64,000 nucleotides of DNA from Candidatus Gastranaerophilales bacterium (GTDB taxonomy: Bacteria; Cyanobacteriota; Vampirovibrionia; Gastranaerophilales; Gastranaerophilaceae). Under the pieces are notes generated by a model, which searched no databases, was not told the origin of the DNA, and was given only the letters and a program-made list of their open reading frames with translations. The stretch is taken from the NCBI GenBank assembly GCA_944324395.1, contig CALUWC010000003.1:1-64000 (forward strand), in the 5' to 3' direction. The translations under genes were made by a program, and so were the position numbers. Shown here piece by piece: positions 27,378 through 37,078 of this stretch; position 1 is the first letter of the stretch, and each line of letters begins with the position of its first letter.

Positions 27378-28505
27378 ATGCAAATTATGAACGTGGCTAA
27401 ATTAATTAAAGATTTATGGTGGACATTAACCGCATACAAGACAATCAACGATTTGCCTGATTCTTTAATCTTCGTAGATTCAGACGGCTTTATAACAAAA
27501 TTTAATGCAAAGGCTCATGAAGTTTTCGGTTTACAAAATGACGAAATTGTTCCAAAAAGATTTAATGACATAATTGATAATGGCATGAAATTTGTTAAAG
27601 CTTCTTTAGATGCTTCAAAACCTATTCTTGCAATGGCAAAAATTCCAGGAAGAGAGTTCTACGTTGAACTTAATGCTTCTAAAAAAGGACTGGGATATTG
27701 CATAAGTCTTAGAGATATGACGAAGCTTACAAATGAGCTTATCAATGAGGATAAAACTATAAGATTTAATAATGAAAAAAATGCAATGCTCGCAAAACTT
27801 GAAGGTGATATAAAATCTCCTATTACTTCTATCAGCGGATTTTCTAAAGGTTTGTTAGACGGGCTCGGCGGCGAGTTAACGGAAAAACAGACAAAATACG
27901 TCAAAATTATTAATTCAAATGCGGATGAATTATATCAGTTTATGGATAAACTTATAGAATTTTCAAAAGCAGAATCTTCAATATATGAAGAAAATTACAA
28001 TACCTTTGATATCGTAGAGTTGTTTAAATCAATAAGTCGAGATTTTGAAAATGTAATTTCACAAAAAGAGATTTCCTTTGATTTTGATTACTACAGTCTT
28101 GAAAAACGTAATGTTTATACTGATATGAATGCTGTTAAAACGATTTACAGAAATATTCTGGAGGTAGTTTTGTCAATGACTGAATCAGGATTTATTTCAG
28201 TACGTTTAACTCATCCTGATGAGATGACCTGTATAAAATACAAGCTTGATATTACAGCAGAAAAACAAAAATCATATATGCAATTGACAATCAGTGCATC
28301 TGATTCAGGTATAGCAGAAGATGATATGAAATACTTGTGTGAACCTTATGCACAGCTGGAAAAAGGTAAAAAGAATTTCTTGAGAGCTTTGAAGCTTGGT
28401 ACTGCAAGTATTTTAACAAAAAGAGCAAACGGTCTTATCAGTATAAAATCCGAAATAATGAAGGGAACAAAATACTGTATAGTACTTCCTATAGAAAAGG
28501 AATAA
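27378..28505 (+). CDS. Degenerate histidine kinase-like protein (PAS + HisKA-like + ATPase-like)
   Basis: The start at 27378 has AAAGG four bases before ATG; earlier ATGs lack this. An N-terminal PAS-like domain contains [20 protein letters not shown] HisKA-like dimerisation region contains [20 protein letters not shown], where the phospho-acceptor His of the usual HELRTP motif is replaced by Gly. The ATPase-like domain keeps a fragment of the G1 box (SDSGIAEDD) but lacks a recognisable GLGL G2 box. It is therefore probably a pseudokinase. It ends 1 base before an ABC ATPase gene, so the two are translated together. Confidence 0.8.
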   Translation: MQIMNVAKLIKDLWWTLTAYKTINDLPDSLIFVDSDGFITKFNAKAHEVFGLQNDEIVPKRFNDIIDNGMKFVKASLDASKPILAMAKIPGREFYVELNASKKGLGYCISLRDMTKLTNELINEDKTIRFNNEKNAMLAKLEGDIKSPITSISGFSKGLLDGLGGELTEKQTKYVKIINSNADELYQFMDKLIEFSKAESSIYEENYNTFDIVELFKSISRDFENVISQKEISFDFDYYSLEKRNVYTDMNAVKTIYRNILEVVLSMTESGFISVRLTHPDEMTCIKYKLDITAEKQKSYMQLTISASDSGIAEDDMKYLCEPYAQLEKGKKNFLRALKLGTASILTKRANGLISIKSEIMKGTKYCIVLPIEKE

Positions 28506-28506
28506 A

Positions 28507-29502
28507 ATGAGCAGCGTAATTCTTAAAAATGTTCGTAAAACATACGATAATAATAAAACTGTAATTAACAACGTCAATCTTGAAATCAAAGATAAAGAAT
28601 TTGTTGTTCTTGTCGGAGCTTCCGGCTGCGGAAAATCGACACTGCTGCGAATGATTGCGGGGCTTGAGGATATCTCTGATGGAGAAATTTATATTGACGG
28701 GAAAAAAGTAAATAATATTCCGCCTAAAGACAGAGATATAGCTTTTGTATTCCAAAGTTATGCACTTTATCCGCATATGACAGTTCGAGAAAATATTGCA
28801 TTCGGACTTAAAATGAGAAAAGTTGATAAAGCTGTAATCTCTCAGAAGGTACAAGAAGCCGCAGAAATTCTTAATCTTGGTGAATATTTAGACCGTAAGC
28901 CAAGACAGTTATCAGGCGGGCAAAGGCAGCGAGTTGCACTTGGAAGGGCAATTGTAAGAAATCCGAAGGTTTTCTTAATGGACGAACCATTGTCTAACCT
29001 TGACGCAAAATTAAGAGTCCAAATGCGTTCTGAAATAAAAAAATTACATGAAAAATTGCAGACAACTTTTATATATGTAACCCACGATCAAACAGAAGCA
29101 CTCACAATGGGGGATAGAATTGTTGTTTTAAATAACGGAGATATTCAGCAGGCAGGGAGTCCCGAAGATATTTACAATAATCCGCAAAATACTTTTGTTG
29201 CAGGGTTTATCGGTTCTCCACAGATGAATTTTATTGAAGGAAAAGATATAGGTCTTGATGAAAATATTCTCTATGGTATACGTCCAGAAAAAATGACAAA
29301 ATCAGATGGTGATATAAAATTGACTGTAAATGTTGAGATTTCCGAAATGCTTGGCAGTGAAAAGATTATTTATTTTAGTGTAGGCAAACAAAAATGCTCA
29401 GCCAGAGTAGATTCTGATTTCAACATAGGCAAAACATTTGATTTATCTATATGCAGTTCTGATTTATACAAGTTTGATGCTAAGACAGGCTTACGTATTT
29501 AA
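28507..29502 (+). CDS. ABC transporter ATP-binding protein, MalK/UgpC type
   Basis: Walker [11 protein letters not shown]-loop [14 protein letters not shown], signature [14 protein letters not shown], Walker [15 protein letters not shown] and H-loop [10 protein letters not shown] are all intact. A C-terminal regulatory TOBE-like region contains YGIRPEKM. This is the sugar-importer (CUT1) type of ATPase. No permease or binding protein is next to it, so it probably energises importers encoded elsewhere. It lies 1 base after the degenerate kinase gene. Confidence 0.92.
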   Translation: MSSVILKNVRKTYDNNKTVINNVNLEIKDKEFVVLVGASGCGKSTLLRMIAGLEDISDGEIYIDGKKVNNIPPKDRDIAFVFQSYALYPHMTVRENIAFGLKMRKVDKAVISQKVQEAAEILNLGEYLDRKPRQLSGGQRQRVALGRAIVRNPKVFLMDEPLSNLDAKLRVQMRSEIKKLHEKLQTTFIYVTHDQTEALTMGDRIVVLNNGDIQQAGSPEDIYNNPQNTFVAGFIGSPQMNFIEGKDIGLDENILYGIRPEKMTKSDGDIKLTVNVEISEMLGSEKIIYFSVGKQKCSARVDSDFNIGKTFDLSICSSDLYKFDAKTGLRI

Positions 29503-29509
29503 TTGTAAG

Positions 29510-29677
29510 CTAATAATACCGTCTGTCATTTTTAGGAGCTTCTACCCATATAACGGTTACTTCCGGCTGCTTGTAAAACGGATTATACCAGTGGCTTTCT
29601 TCGGTAAAATCTGCTATTGCATCATAATATGAAATCTTTTGTGAAAGTATTTTTGTGTATTTTAATAAATCAGTCAT
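29510..29677 (-). CDS. Short hypothetical protein (55 aa)
   Basis: A TTAGGAA ribosome site lies 6 bases before the ATG at 29677. The product contains DLLKYTKILSQKISYYDAIA and ends VEAPKNDRRYY. It is convergent with the ABC ATPase gene and 7 bases away. No family recognised; the clear ribosome site and sensible composition are the only support. Confidence 0.5.
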   Translation of the reverse strand: MTDLLKYTKILSQKISYYDAIADFTEESHWYNPFYKQPEVTVIWVEAPKNDRRYY

Positions 29678-29849
29678 AAATTTCCTAACTATCATAATAA
29701 TTTTATTTTCCAGTATTTTTTTGAACAAATAATCCCCAAAAAGTCTTGAGTTAAAATTTTATATTATCTAAAAAGGCTACTGCCTAATACAATTGAAATT
29801 TACGATAATACATATTATCTTAAACCGTAGAAACAAGAGGAGAAAATAA

Positions 29850-30428
29850 ATGAGTACAAATTTTAAAGGTTCAAAAACTGAACAAAATCTGCTGAACGCA
29901 TTTGCAGGAGAATCACAGGCCAGAAATAAGTATACATATTATTCAAAAATAGCAAAAAAAGAAGGTTATGAGCAAATTGCCGCAATCTTTGAAGAAACCG
30001 CAGAAAACGAAATGGAACATGCAAAATTATTTTTTAAACATATTGGAAACAATCCGCTTGGACATGTTGACAGTTTTTATCCTTTTGAAATAGGTACAAC
30101 TGAAGAAAATCTTAATAGTGCAATTTCAGGTGAAACAGAAGAATATGATGTTTTATACAAAGAAGCGGAAGGAGTTGCCTTAGAAGAAGGCTTTGATGCT
30201 GTTGCCGATACATTTAAACATGTCAGAACAGCTGAACAGCACCATGCACAACGATATAAACTGCTGTTAGAGCAACTGCAGAATGGAACAACTTTTGCCA
30301 AAGATACCGAAGTAACTTGGATATGCAGAAAATGCGGATATATTTATACCGGCAAATCAGCACCGAAAATTTGTCCGAACTGTCATCACCCGCAAGGTTA
30401 TTTCCAGGTCTTATGTGAAAAATACTAA
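29850..30428 (+). CDS. rbr: Rubrerythrin
   Basis: A non-haem iron peroxidase that reduces hydrogen peroxide in anaerobes. The N-terminal ferritin-like domain has the di-iron ligands in NAFAGESQARNKY, ETAENEMEHAKLFF and RTAEQHHAQRY. The C-terminal rubredoxin domain has CRKCGYIYTG and CPNCHHPQGYF. Length 192 is typical. An AGAGGAG ribosome site precedes the ATG. It has its own upstream region and is consistent with an anaerobic host. Confidence 0.97.
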   Translation: MSTNFKGSKTEQNLLNAFAGESQARNKYTYYSKIAKKEGYEQIAAIFEETAENEMEHAKLFFKHIGNNPLGHVDSFYPFEIGTTEENLNSAISGETEEYDVLYKEAEGVALEEGFDAVADTFKHVRTAEQHHAQRYKLLLEQLQNGTTFAKDTEVTWICRKCGYIYTGKSAPKICPNCHHPQGYFQVLCEKY

Positions 30429-30485
30429 CAATGAATGAGATTATTATTGTACTTATCGGACATATTATAATATAATAAGTATAAT

Positions 30486-33400
30486 ATGAAGAGAAAGTGG
30501 AAAATTATAACTACATTTGGAATTATTGCCGTAACCTGCGGAGTTTACGTCTGGGGAATTCCGGCAATTATAAATATTAAATCTCATACAAACTTCATTG
30601 AAAAAACAATTCTAGAAAATTCCGGATATAAAGTTGATATTGGCAATCCGGAACTTTCTATGGGAATGTTTCCGTCTGTGTGGATTAAAAGTGACAATAT
30701 TTCTCTTATTAATGATGACAACTCAAAAGCTTTATCTATAGATAATCCCAAAGTTAAAATAAAACTTCTTCCGCTGCTATTTAGAAAGATTGAAATTGCA
30801 CAATTTTCAGCAGAAAAAGAAGAAGCATATTTTACATTTACAAAAGATTCCAAATTGTTACTCGGGCAATATCCGATACAATCTTCAAACAACTCTCAAT
30901 TTACGCTGTCTAAAATGACAATGAATCTCGGGGATTACAGCATATATTTGAATGATTTAAAGAGTAAACAGCAAATAGCACTTCTTGGAGATTATTTTAC
31001 TCTTGGAAAATATGTTCATAACAAGCATCTGAAATTTGCTACAAAAGGTAAACTAAAAGTCGGACAAAAATCTTCTGACATATTCACTGATATTGAAATA
31101 AATCTGCCAATAAACAGATTATCGGAAGACAAGCTTAAAATTATTGCTAATATTGAAAGTTTTGATATCGCTTCTGTTTCTGAATACGTAAAATTTCTAA
31201 CAAAAAACAAAATCAAGTCTACAAAGGGTATTGTAAATATTATTGCAGATACAAAGCCCGATAAATTCGGACATAAAAATATTTCAATAAAACTACTTAC
31301 CAATAATCTTGAAATATCAGGAAAAGATAAAGCTTCTTCAATAATATATAAAAAGCCGTTTGCTGCAAATATTAACTTCACTACTGTAGAAAACGGGTTT
31401 TATTTCAAAGATACAACCATAGATTCCGAAAATATACACGCTAAAGTTAACGGAAAGCTATTTAATCTCGGAAAGAAAATTCCTAAATATAATTTAACTG
31501 CAGAAGTACATAAAACAAGGCTTGAAGATGTAGTTGCAATTTTGCCAGGAAGTGAAACCCTTCTTCCTGATTTTAATTTATATAAATTGAAAAAATATGT
31601 ATTTTATGGCAACGGAGAAGGAAAAATAACCTTTCAGGGACAAGGTATCAGACCTAACGTTACGGGAGAAGTTAAGATGTGGGATGCATATCTTATACAT
31701 CCGATTAAGGGTTCACCTGCAAATGCGACAATTGATTTAAAATTCATAGGCAAAAAAATGCTTCTTGATGTATTTGTTCCGACAAGTGAAGGTCAAAGTG
31801 TTGATGTAAACGGAATGGTTCTTATTGACGGTACAAAGTACTCCGAATTGAATATAAAAAGTACAAATGCTGTGCTTCTTGAGCCTGCTCAGGAAATATT
31901 AAATCCTTTGCACGAAATTTTAAAATTCCAGCTCGGACCGGTTCCCATAATGAAAGTGGCTGGAGTAGGGAATATTGACCTTCGTTCTGCAGGTAAAAAA
32001 ATTGATCCGCATATCTGGGGAAAAATTAATTTTAAAAATGTTACCGCATCATTTAATGAAATTCATAATCTTGAATTACATAACGGCTCGGGTGAAGTAG
32101 TATTTAATAACACTCAAACAACTTTCAGAAGTTATAGTGCAGAGATAAACGGCCGTCCTGTTGAAATTAAAGGTGATTGTTCTGTTCTCGGGAAACTAAA
32201 TGTATATGTAACAAGCAAAGGGCAAAATATTCCAAAAATGATAAAGGTTATAAATTCTTCCCCTTTACTTGCTGATATACAAAAAGTTGTAAAACCTTTT
32301 ACTCAGCCTGAAGGGACGGCAGACCTGTTTTTATACATCTATGGAACTGCACGAAATGCTGAAGAAATCGTTTTTAATAAAGATTTATTTTCAAAAGGTA
32401 CAATAACCCTTCATAATGCAAAAACAGTTATGCAGGATACATATCTTCCTTTTACTAAAGTTAATGGAGTGGTAAATTTTGACCAGTATAATTCGGATTA
32501 TGACATTACTGGCTATGTAAGGAATTCAAAATTACATGTAAAAGGTACGGGTACAAATTCTGAAATTGACTTGAAAGCACATTCTGATAAATTTGCAATT
32601 AATGATATTTCTGATTTGCTGCATCCGGATTTAAATATCCCGTACAAAAAAGAGGCCGGAAATTTAAATGTTTCATTTGATGCTTCATACAAGGGCCCTG
32701 CTGATGCTGATAATATTGATTATAATAAAATTATAGCAGACGGTAAATTCCTGCAAAATATGAACACTTCAAATCCTATAAAACTATCAGGCGGGAATTT
32801 TACAATCAAAAACGGAATATTTAAAACTTCAAAGCTTAGAGGACTATTTAATGGTAATCCTTATACGCTAACGCTTAGTGCTAAAGATATTTATAAAGAA
32901 ATCCCTACTCTTACAAATACAACATTTAATTTCAAAAACTTTGATATTAGTGCAATTAATAATATAAAAAAACAAATACAAATGCCTGAAAATCTGGAAA
33001 CACAGGTAAACAATATTGACAACCTGAATGGAATTATTGATATAAGCGGTTCCATTCGTAATAATAATATTAATGCTGATACAAATATTGATAATATAAG
33101 TTTTATGTATACTCCTCTCGGAACAACAGTAAAAATTTCTAACGGTGATGTTTACATAAGAAATAACAAATTGTATCTAGATAAAATAAATTCAAGGGTA
33201 AGTTCAATGCCGGTGTTTGTAGATGGAACAATTTCAAATTTTTATAAGAACCCAAATCTTAATCTGTCTATCAGCACAAAATTGACGCAATCATTTTTTG
33301 ACAGATTTTACAATTCAAAATTTGTATATCCGGTTAAAACTAAAGGTGATATAAACTTTTATACCAGATTGAAAGGGCCGATTAATGCTGTATCATCTAA

Positions 33401-34982
33401 ATCAACACTTAATTTAGGTGAAAATGCTTCAATATATTATATGGGTGCAACTCTTGCAGGAGCCCCGACAGGAGCAATGAATTCTGAAGGAATAACAACA
33501 AATCCTGTGTCTGTAATTGCAGATGCAACGCTCTATCCTGATAAAATAAAATTAAACAGTCTAAATTACAATCAGACAATAACTTCACAAAACAAGAAAA
33601 AATCTGTTCAAAATCAGGTTCATGCTTCAGGTGAAATTGCACTGCTTAAAAATAATATAATTGCATTTAAAAATTTAAAAATTAAAACTGAAAACCCTAC
33701 AAATGCGAGAATTTTTAATGTATTGTTCAAAAAACCAACTATAAAGCAGGGAGTATTTACATCAGATCTGAATATTAACGGAACATCAGCCGCTCCGTAC
33801 ATACTTGGAACATTAAATGTAAAAAGTATTGATATTCCGCTTCTTGATGCAACTATAAGAGATATCAATATTGATTGCAAAAAAGATTTTATAAAACTGA
33901 ATTCAAAAGGTAATGTTTTGACAAGTGATATACTTGTAGATGCTAAAATTGTTAACAAACCGTCATTCCCTGTGGAAGTTGAAGATGTCAAAGTTATGAT
34001 GGATACCCTGGATTTAAATATCATAACAAACAGATTAAATGATTTCGATGCTGAAAATACAAGAAATAATCAGCTGAAAATAAATCCGATACCTGAACTT
34101 GAACCAGATGTGCTTATTATAAAAAATGCTCGGATAAATGCTGATAATATACTTATAAAGAAGGCAAAAGCAACAGATTTTCAATCTCATATAACACTTG
34201 GAGCGGATCAGATTTTAAATATTGATAATTACAATTTTAATATTGCAAACGGTACTGTAAATGGCAAAATTAGCTACAATTGTAAAAATTATAAAAGCTT
34301 TGGAGAAATGCATATAAATAATGCAGATGCTCAGATTATATCAGAAAACTTTTTTGATATGCCGGGGCAAATGTTTGGTACCGTTACCGGTGATATGAGA
34401 GTTTCATGTACAGGATTATCAAGCGTAGATTGTATAAATACACTTTCTGGAGACGGTTCTTTTAAAGTTACTGACGGTAGAATGCCTAAACTCGGTTCTT
34501 TAGAATATTTGTTAAAGGCAGGAAATCTTATTACAGGCGGAATTACCGGAGTTTCAATCAATGGAATTATTGATCTTATTACGCCGCTGAAAACAGGTAA
34601 TTTTAAAAGTATAAGCGGAACTGTTCATGTCAAAAACGGTATAGCTGACGGAATCAATGTATATTCAAGCGGACAAGACTTGAATATGTATATGACAGGA
34701 AGTTACAATCTTTCGACTCTAATTGCAGATATGGAAGTGTATGGAAGTTTATCCAAAAACTTTTCAACAATACTCGGGAAAATTGCAAACTCTTCTTTGA
34801 ATACACTTTTTAATACAATTCCCGGAGTTAAAATAAATGAAATTAATCCAAAATCAACAAGTAATATAAATAAAATTCCTAATTTTGATAAAACAAAGAC
34901 CCTGCGAGTGTTTAAAGCAGATATATATGGTGACATTAATGGAAGTAATTATGTAAAAAGTTTTCGCTGGATAAAAGATTAA
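30486..34982 (+). CDS. AsmA-like envelope protein (1498 aa)
   Basis: A membrane anchor at residues about 6-28 (WKIITTFGIIAVTCGVYVWG) is followed by the AsmA N-terminal pattern (YKVDIGNPELSMGMFPSVWI; SIDNPKVKIKLLPLL). The remainder is a long run of beta-strand repeats. The C-terminal AsmA-type segment contains LSGDGSFKVTDGRMPKLGSL and NGIADGINVYSSGQDLNMYM. Large AsmA/TamB/YhdP proteins form hydrophobic grooves that bridge inner and outer membranes for lipid transport. TATAAT lies directly before the ATG, with another 9 bases away, and no ribosome site is seen. The gene is 4 bases from the convergent chrA. Confidence 0.88.
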   Translation: MKRKWKIITTFGIIAVTCGVYVWGIPAIINIKSHTNFIEKTILENSGYKVDIGNPELSMGMFPSVWIKSDNISLINDDNSKALSIDNPKVKIKLLPLLFRKIEIAQFSAEKEEAYFTFTKDSKLLLGQYPIQSSNNSQFTLSKMTMNLGDYSIYLNDLKSKQQIALLGDYFTLGKYVHNKHLKFATKGKLKVGQKSSDIFTDIEINLPINRLSEDKLKIIANIESFDIASVSEYVKFLTKNKIKSTKGIVNIIADTKPDKFGHKNISIKLLTNNLEISGKDKASSIIYKKPFAANINFTTVENGFYFKDTTIDSENIHAKVNGKLFNLGKKIPKYNLTAEVHKTRLEDVVAILPGSETLLPDFNLYKLKKYVFYGNGEGKITFQGQGIRPNVTGEVKMWDAYLIHPIKGSPANATIDLKFIGKKMLLDVFVPTSEGQSVDVNGMVLIDGTKYSELNIKSTNAVLLEPAQEILNPLHEILKFQLGPVPIMKVAGVGNIDLRSAGKKIDPHIWGKINFKNVTASFNEIHNLELHNGSGEVVFNNTQTTFRSYSAEINGRPVEIKGDCSVLGKLNVYVTSKGQNIPKMIKVINSSPLLADIQKVVKPFTQPEGTADLFLYIYGTARNAEEIVFNKDLFSKGTITLHNAKTVMQDTYLPFTKVNGVVNFDQYNSDYDITGYVRNSKLHVKGTGTNSEIDLKAHSDKFAINDISDLLHPDLNIPYKKEAGNLNVSFDASYKGPADADNIDYNKIIADGKFLQNMNTSNPIKLSGGNFTIKNGIFKTSKLRGLFNGNPYTLTLSAKDIYKEIPTLTNTTFNFKNFDISAINNIKKQIQMPENLETQVNNIDNLNGIIDISGSIRNNNINADTNIDNISFMYTPLGTTVKISNGDVYIRNNKLYLDKINSRVSSMPVFVDGTISNFYKNPNLNLSISTKLTQSFFDRFYNSKFVYPVKTKGDINFYTRLKGPINAVSSKSTLNLGENASIYYMGATLAGAPTGAMNSEGITTNPVSVIADATLYPDKIKLNSLNYNQTITSQNKKKSVQNQVHASGEIALLKNNIIAFKNLKIKTENPTNARIFNVLFKKPTIKQGVFTSDLNINGTSAAPYILGTLNVKSIDIPLLDATIRDINIDCKKDFIKLNSKGNVLTSDILVDAKIVNKPSFPVEVEDVKVMMDTLDLNIITNRLNDFDAENTRNNQLKINPIPELEPDVLIIKNARINADNILIKKAKATDFQSHITLGADQILNIDNYNFNIANGTVNGKISYNCKNYKSFGEMHINNADAQIISENFFDMPGQMFGTVTGDMRVSCTGLSSVDCINTLSGDGSFKVTDGRMPKLGSLEYLLKAGNLITGGITGVSINGIIDLITPLKTGNFKSISGTVHVKNGIADGINVYSSGQDLNMYMTGSYNLSTLIADMEVYGSLSKNFSTILGKIANSSLNTLFNTIPGVKINEINPKSTSNINKIPNFDKTKTLRVFKADIYGDINGSNYVKSFRWIKD

Positions 34983-34985
34983 AAA

Positions 34986-35525
34986 CTAAACCCCTATCCA
35001 GTTAAAATAACCTAAAGCCAGACCGGCCGCAGCCGAAACACTAAGAATTACCAGCGGATCCTGTTTTTTTATAAGACTGACAACTATAAAAAATAACAGA
35101 AGTAAAGTTCCGAGCAAATGAAGGTTTGAAGTAAAAATCAATCTTATACCGACAGCAGATAACAATGCACAGCCTGCAGGTTTAATTCCTCTTACTGCAC
35201 CTTTTACGCATCTGTTTGTTTTAAATTTATCAAGGACATTATAAACAATCGTCACAATAATAAAAGACGGAAGAATAATTGCAGTTGTAGCAACTAAAGA
35301 GCCGGGTATTCCGGAAGTTGCAAAACCGGCAAAAGTTGCAACATTAACTCCTACAGGTCCAGGAGTAATCGAAGATATTGCAAGCATATCCGTTAATTGT
35401 TTAGTTGTATACCAGTGGTAATTTTCAGATATCGCATACAAAAACGGTAATGTTGCATAACCGCCTCCAAATGAGAATATTCCTACGTGGAAAAACTGTA
35501 AAAATAATTGCAAAAACAATTTCAT
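34986..35525 (-). CDS. Chromate transporter-family half protein, second gene (179 aa)
   Basis: One CHR domain: FFHVGIFSFGGGYATLPFLY near the N-terminus, then AISSITPGPVGVNVATFAGF. It has five to six predicted membrane segments. Single-domain CHR proteins are encoded in pairs and work as opposite-orientation partners for chromate or sulfate-like anion export. It overlaps the first chr gene by 4 bases (ATGA). Confidence 0.92.
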   Translation of the reverse strand: MKLFLQLFLQFFHVGIFSFGGGYATLPFLYAISENYHWYTTKQLTDMLAISSITPGPVGVNVATFAGFATSGIPGSLVATTAIILPSFIIVTIVYNVLDKFKTNRCVKGAVRGIKPAGCALLSAVGIRLIFTSNLHLLGTLLLLFFIVVSLIKKQDPLVILSVSAAAGLALGYFNWIGV

Positions 35526-36103
35526 TTACTTTTATCCTCCGTATTTTCAAATTTAAAATTATTTCTCTTATCTTCAATTTTTTGGAATATAATACCTGAA
35601 ATCAAAGCCATAATAATTATTAAAGCTAACGGAACTTTACTCGTTAGAGCAAGCACTACACATACCAAATACACAATAAGTGAAAATTTATCTTTAACTG
35701 AAGCACTCCACATTTCTTTTACTGCCATAAAAAGAAGAGTAATAACTCCGATACCTACACCCCAGAAAATATTCTGTATAGAAGGTTTTGTAACCAATTC
35801 GCTCAAAATACTTGCAAGAAGTACAATTGCCAAAAATGCAGGTAATATCATTCCGACAGTTGCAGCTATAGCACCTTTTAGTCCAAGAAGTTTTTTCCCG
35901 GTAAAAATTGCAACATTTGCAGCAATAATTCCAGGCAGCGATGCTCCTAAAGCATAATATTCACATAGCTCTTCAGAAGATATCCAGTGCTTTTTATCAA
36001 CCAGTTCACTGGTTAATAATGGTAAAATTACATACCCGCCGCCCAATAATAAAGTTCCGACTTTAAAAAATGTTTTAAATATTGAATAAACATTCTTTTC
36101 CAT
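35522..36103 (-). CDS. Chromate transporter-family half protein, first gene (193 aa)
   Basis: A single CHR domain: FKVGTLLLGGGYVILPLLTS and YALGASLPGIIAANVAIFTG, with about six membrane segments. The start at 36103 was chosen because an earlier in-frame ATG falls within the promoter. The -10-like TATACA lies exactly six bases before the ATG, and no ribosome site is present. It is paired with the overlapping second half. Confidence 0.92.
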   Translation of the reverse strand: MEKNVYSIFKTFFKVGTLLLGGGYVILPLLTSELVDKKHWISSEELCEYYALGASLPGIIAANVAIFTGKKLLGLKGAIAATVGMILPAFLAIVLLASILSELVTKPSIQNIFWGVGIGVITLLFMAVKEMWSASVKDKFSLIVYLVCVVLALTSKVPLALIIIMALISGIIFQKIEDKRNNFKFENTEDKSK

Positions 36104-36109
36104 AATTTT

Positions 36110-36115
36110 TGTATA
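36110..36115 (-). promoter_or_regulatory. -10 element of the first chr gene, six bases before the ATG
   Basis: The minus strand reads TGTGC-TATACA-AAAATT-ATG. The TGTGCTATA block is the same as in the mutS2 promoter. It points to a leaderless mRNA. Confidence 0.55.
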
Positions 36116-36260
36116 GCACAAAATTTGTAATGCGTAAATAAATAAAATGTTACAATATTTTAAAAATTTATGCTTGAACGCAATTTTGTATAAAAAAAAT
36201 ACTTTATATATATGGTTAAAGGTTAAGGTTAGGTTATTATTTTTGAAAGGGGTTAGTTAT

Positions 36261-36947
36261 ATGGTATCTCAAGTAGGTTTAAATACAGGATTTAACAATT
36301 ATTCAACAAGTTCAAATCCCGTAATTACAAATACAATAGGTTCAAATAACAGTATATTTAATGTTCCGCAAAATAATTATTCGGATGATATTATGATGCA
36401 AAATTTTGATGCGATGCTCAACTCAGCATTAACATCTCAGGCTCAGCAGAGCGGGCTGAATTCACTTCAACAGCCGGCAGTAAATCAAGATTACAACCAG
36501 TTATTATATGCAAACAATAATGCACAGTCATTTACATCAAATCAAAATAATATGTTGGCACAAAATTATCAAACAGATTCTCAACAACAGCCGGTTGATG
36601 TAAGTTCTCTTAACGGACATTTGACCCAGAGAGATAAAAATGTTGCATATACAGAAAATAACAATGTGTATCATCAATCAAATACAGCTAAAAAAGCCGG
36701 TGCATTTTTAGGTTTCTTAGCTCCAATGGGCGGGAAAATCGTAAAACTTTTCCAGGGTGGAAAGTTCAAAGATTTATTCAAGTTTAAACAGCTTGCGATA
36801 GCATGTCCGGCATTAGCTCTTGCAGGTTTGGCAGTCGGTTCATTGGTTGACGGCTATATTAACAGTAAAAGAGCAAAAGAAGCTGATATGAATGCTATGC
36901 AAAAATATCAACAAGCATTAACTCAAAATCAACAATATATCGCATAA
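36261..36947 (+). CDS. Gln/Asn-rich protein with a C-terminal hydrophobic hairpin (228 aa)
   Basis: AAAGGGG lies about 10 bases before the ATG at 36261. The N-terminal two thirds are Gln/Asn/Ser-rich and low complexity. Then a region with AKKAGAFLGFLAPMGGKIVK and a hydrophobic segment (IACPALALAGLAVGSLVDGY) near residues 185-210 suggest membrane association. No known domain. Tandem GGTTA boxes lie just upstream (36214-36236). Confidence 0.72.
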   Translation: MVSQVGLNTGFNNYSTSSNPVITNTIGSNNSIFNVPQNNYSDDIMMQNFDAMLNSALTSQAQQSGLNSLQQPAVNQDYNQLLYANNNAQSFTSNQNNMLAQNYQTDSQQQPVDVSSLNGHLTQRDKNVAYTENNNVYHQSNTAKKAGAFLGFLAPMGGKIVKLFQGGKFKDLFKFKQLAIACPALALAGLAVGSLVDGYINSKRAKEADMNAMQKYQQALTQNQQYIA

Positions 36948-36972
36948 CATATAATCAAAATACCCCCGTAAC

Positions 36973-37001
36973 AGACGGAATGAAAAATTTTCCGTCTTTT
37001 T
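36973..37001 (+). terminator. Terminator after the Gln/Asn-rich gene
   Basis: AGACGGAA (36973-36980) pairs with TTCCGTCT (36990-36997), followed by TTTTATTTT. It is 25 bases after the stop. Confidence 0.8.
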
Positions 37002-37078
37002 ATTTTGTTAATTAGTTGAAATTATCAAAAAAAAGTTGTATAAAAAAGAAAATGATATTAACAGACAAGGAAGATTTT

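Noticed and set aside
35508-35957. A 149-codon plus-strand frame across the chromate transporter genes
   Set aside because: It overlaps two clear transporter genes on the other strand and has no start signal.
36214-36236. GGTTA repeats considered as a Pho box
   Set aside because: Unit spacing is 5-7 bases, not the 11-base repeat of the known box.
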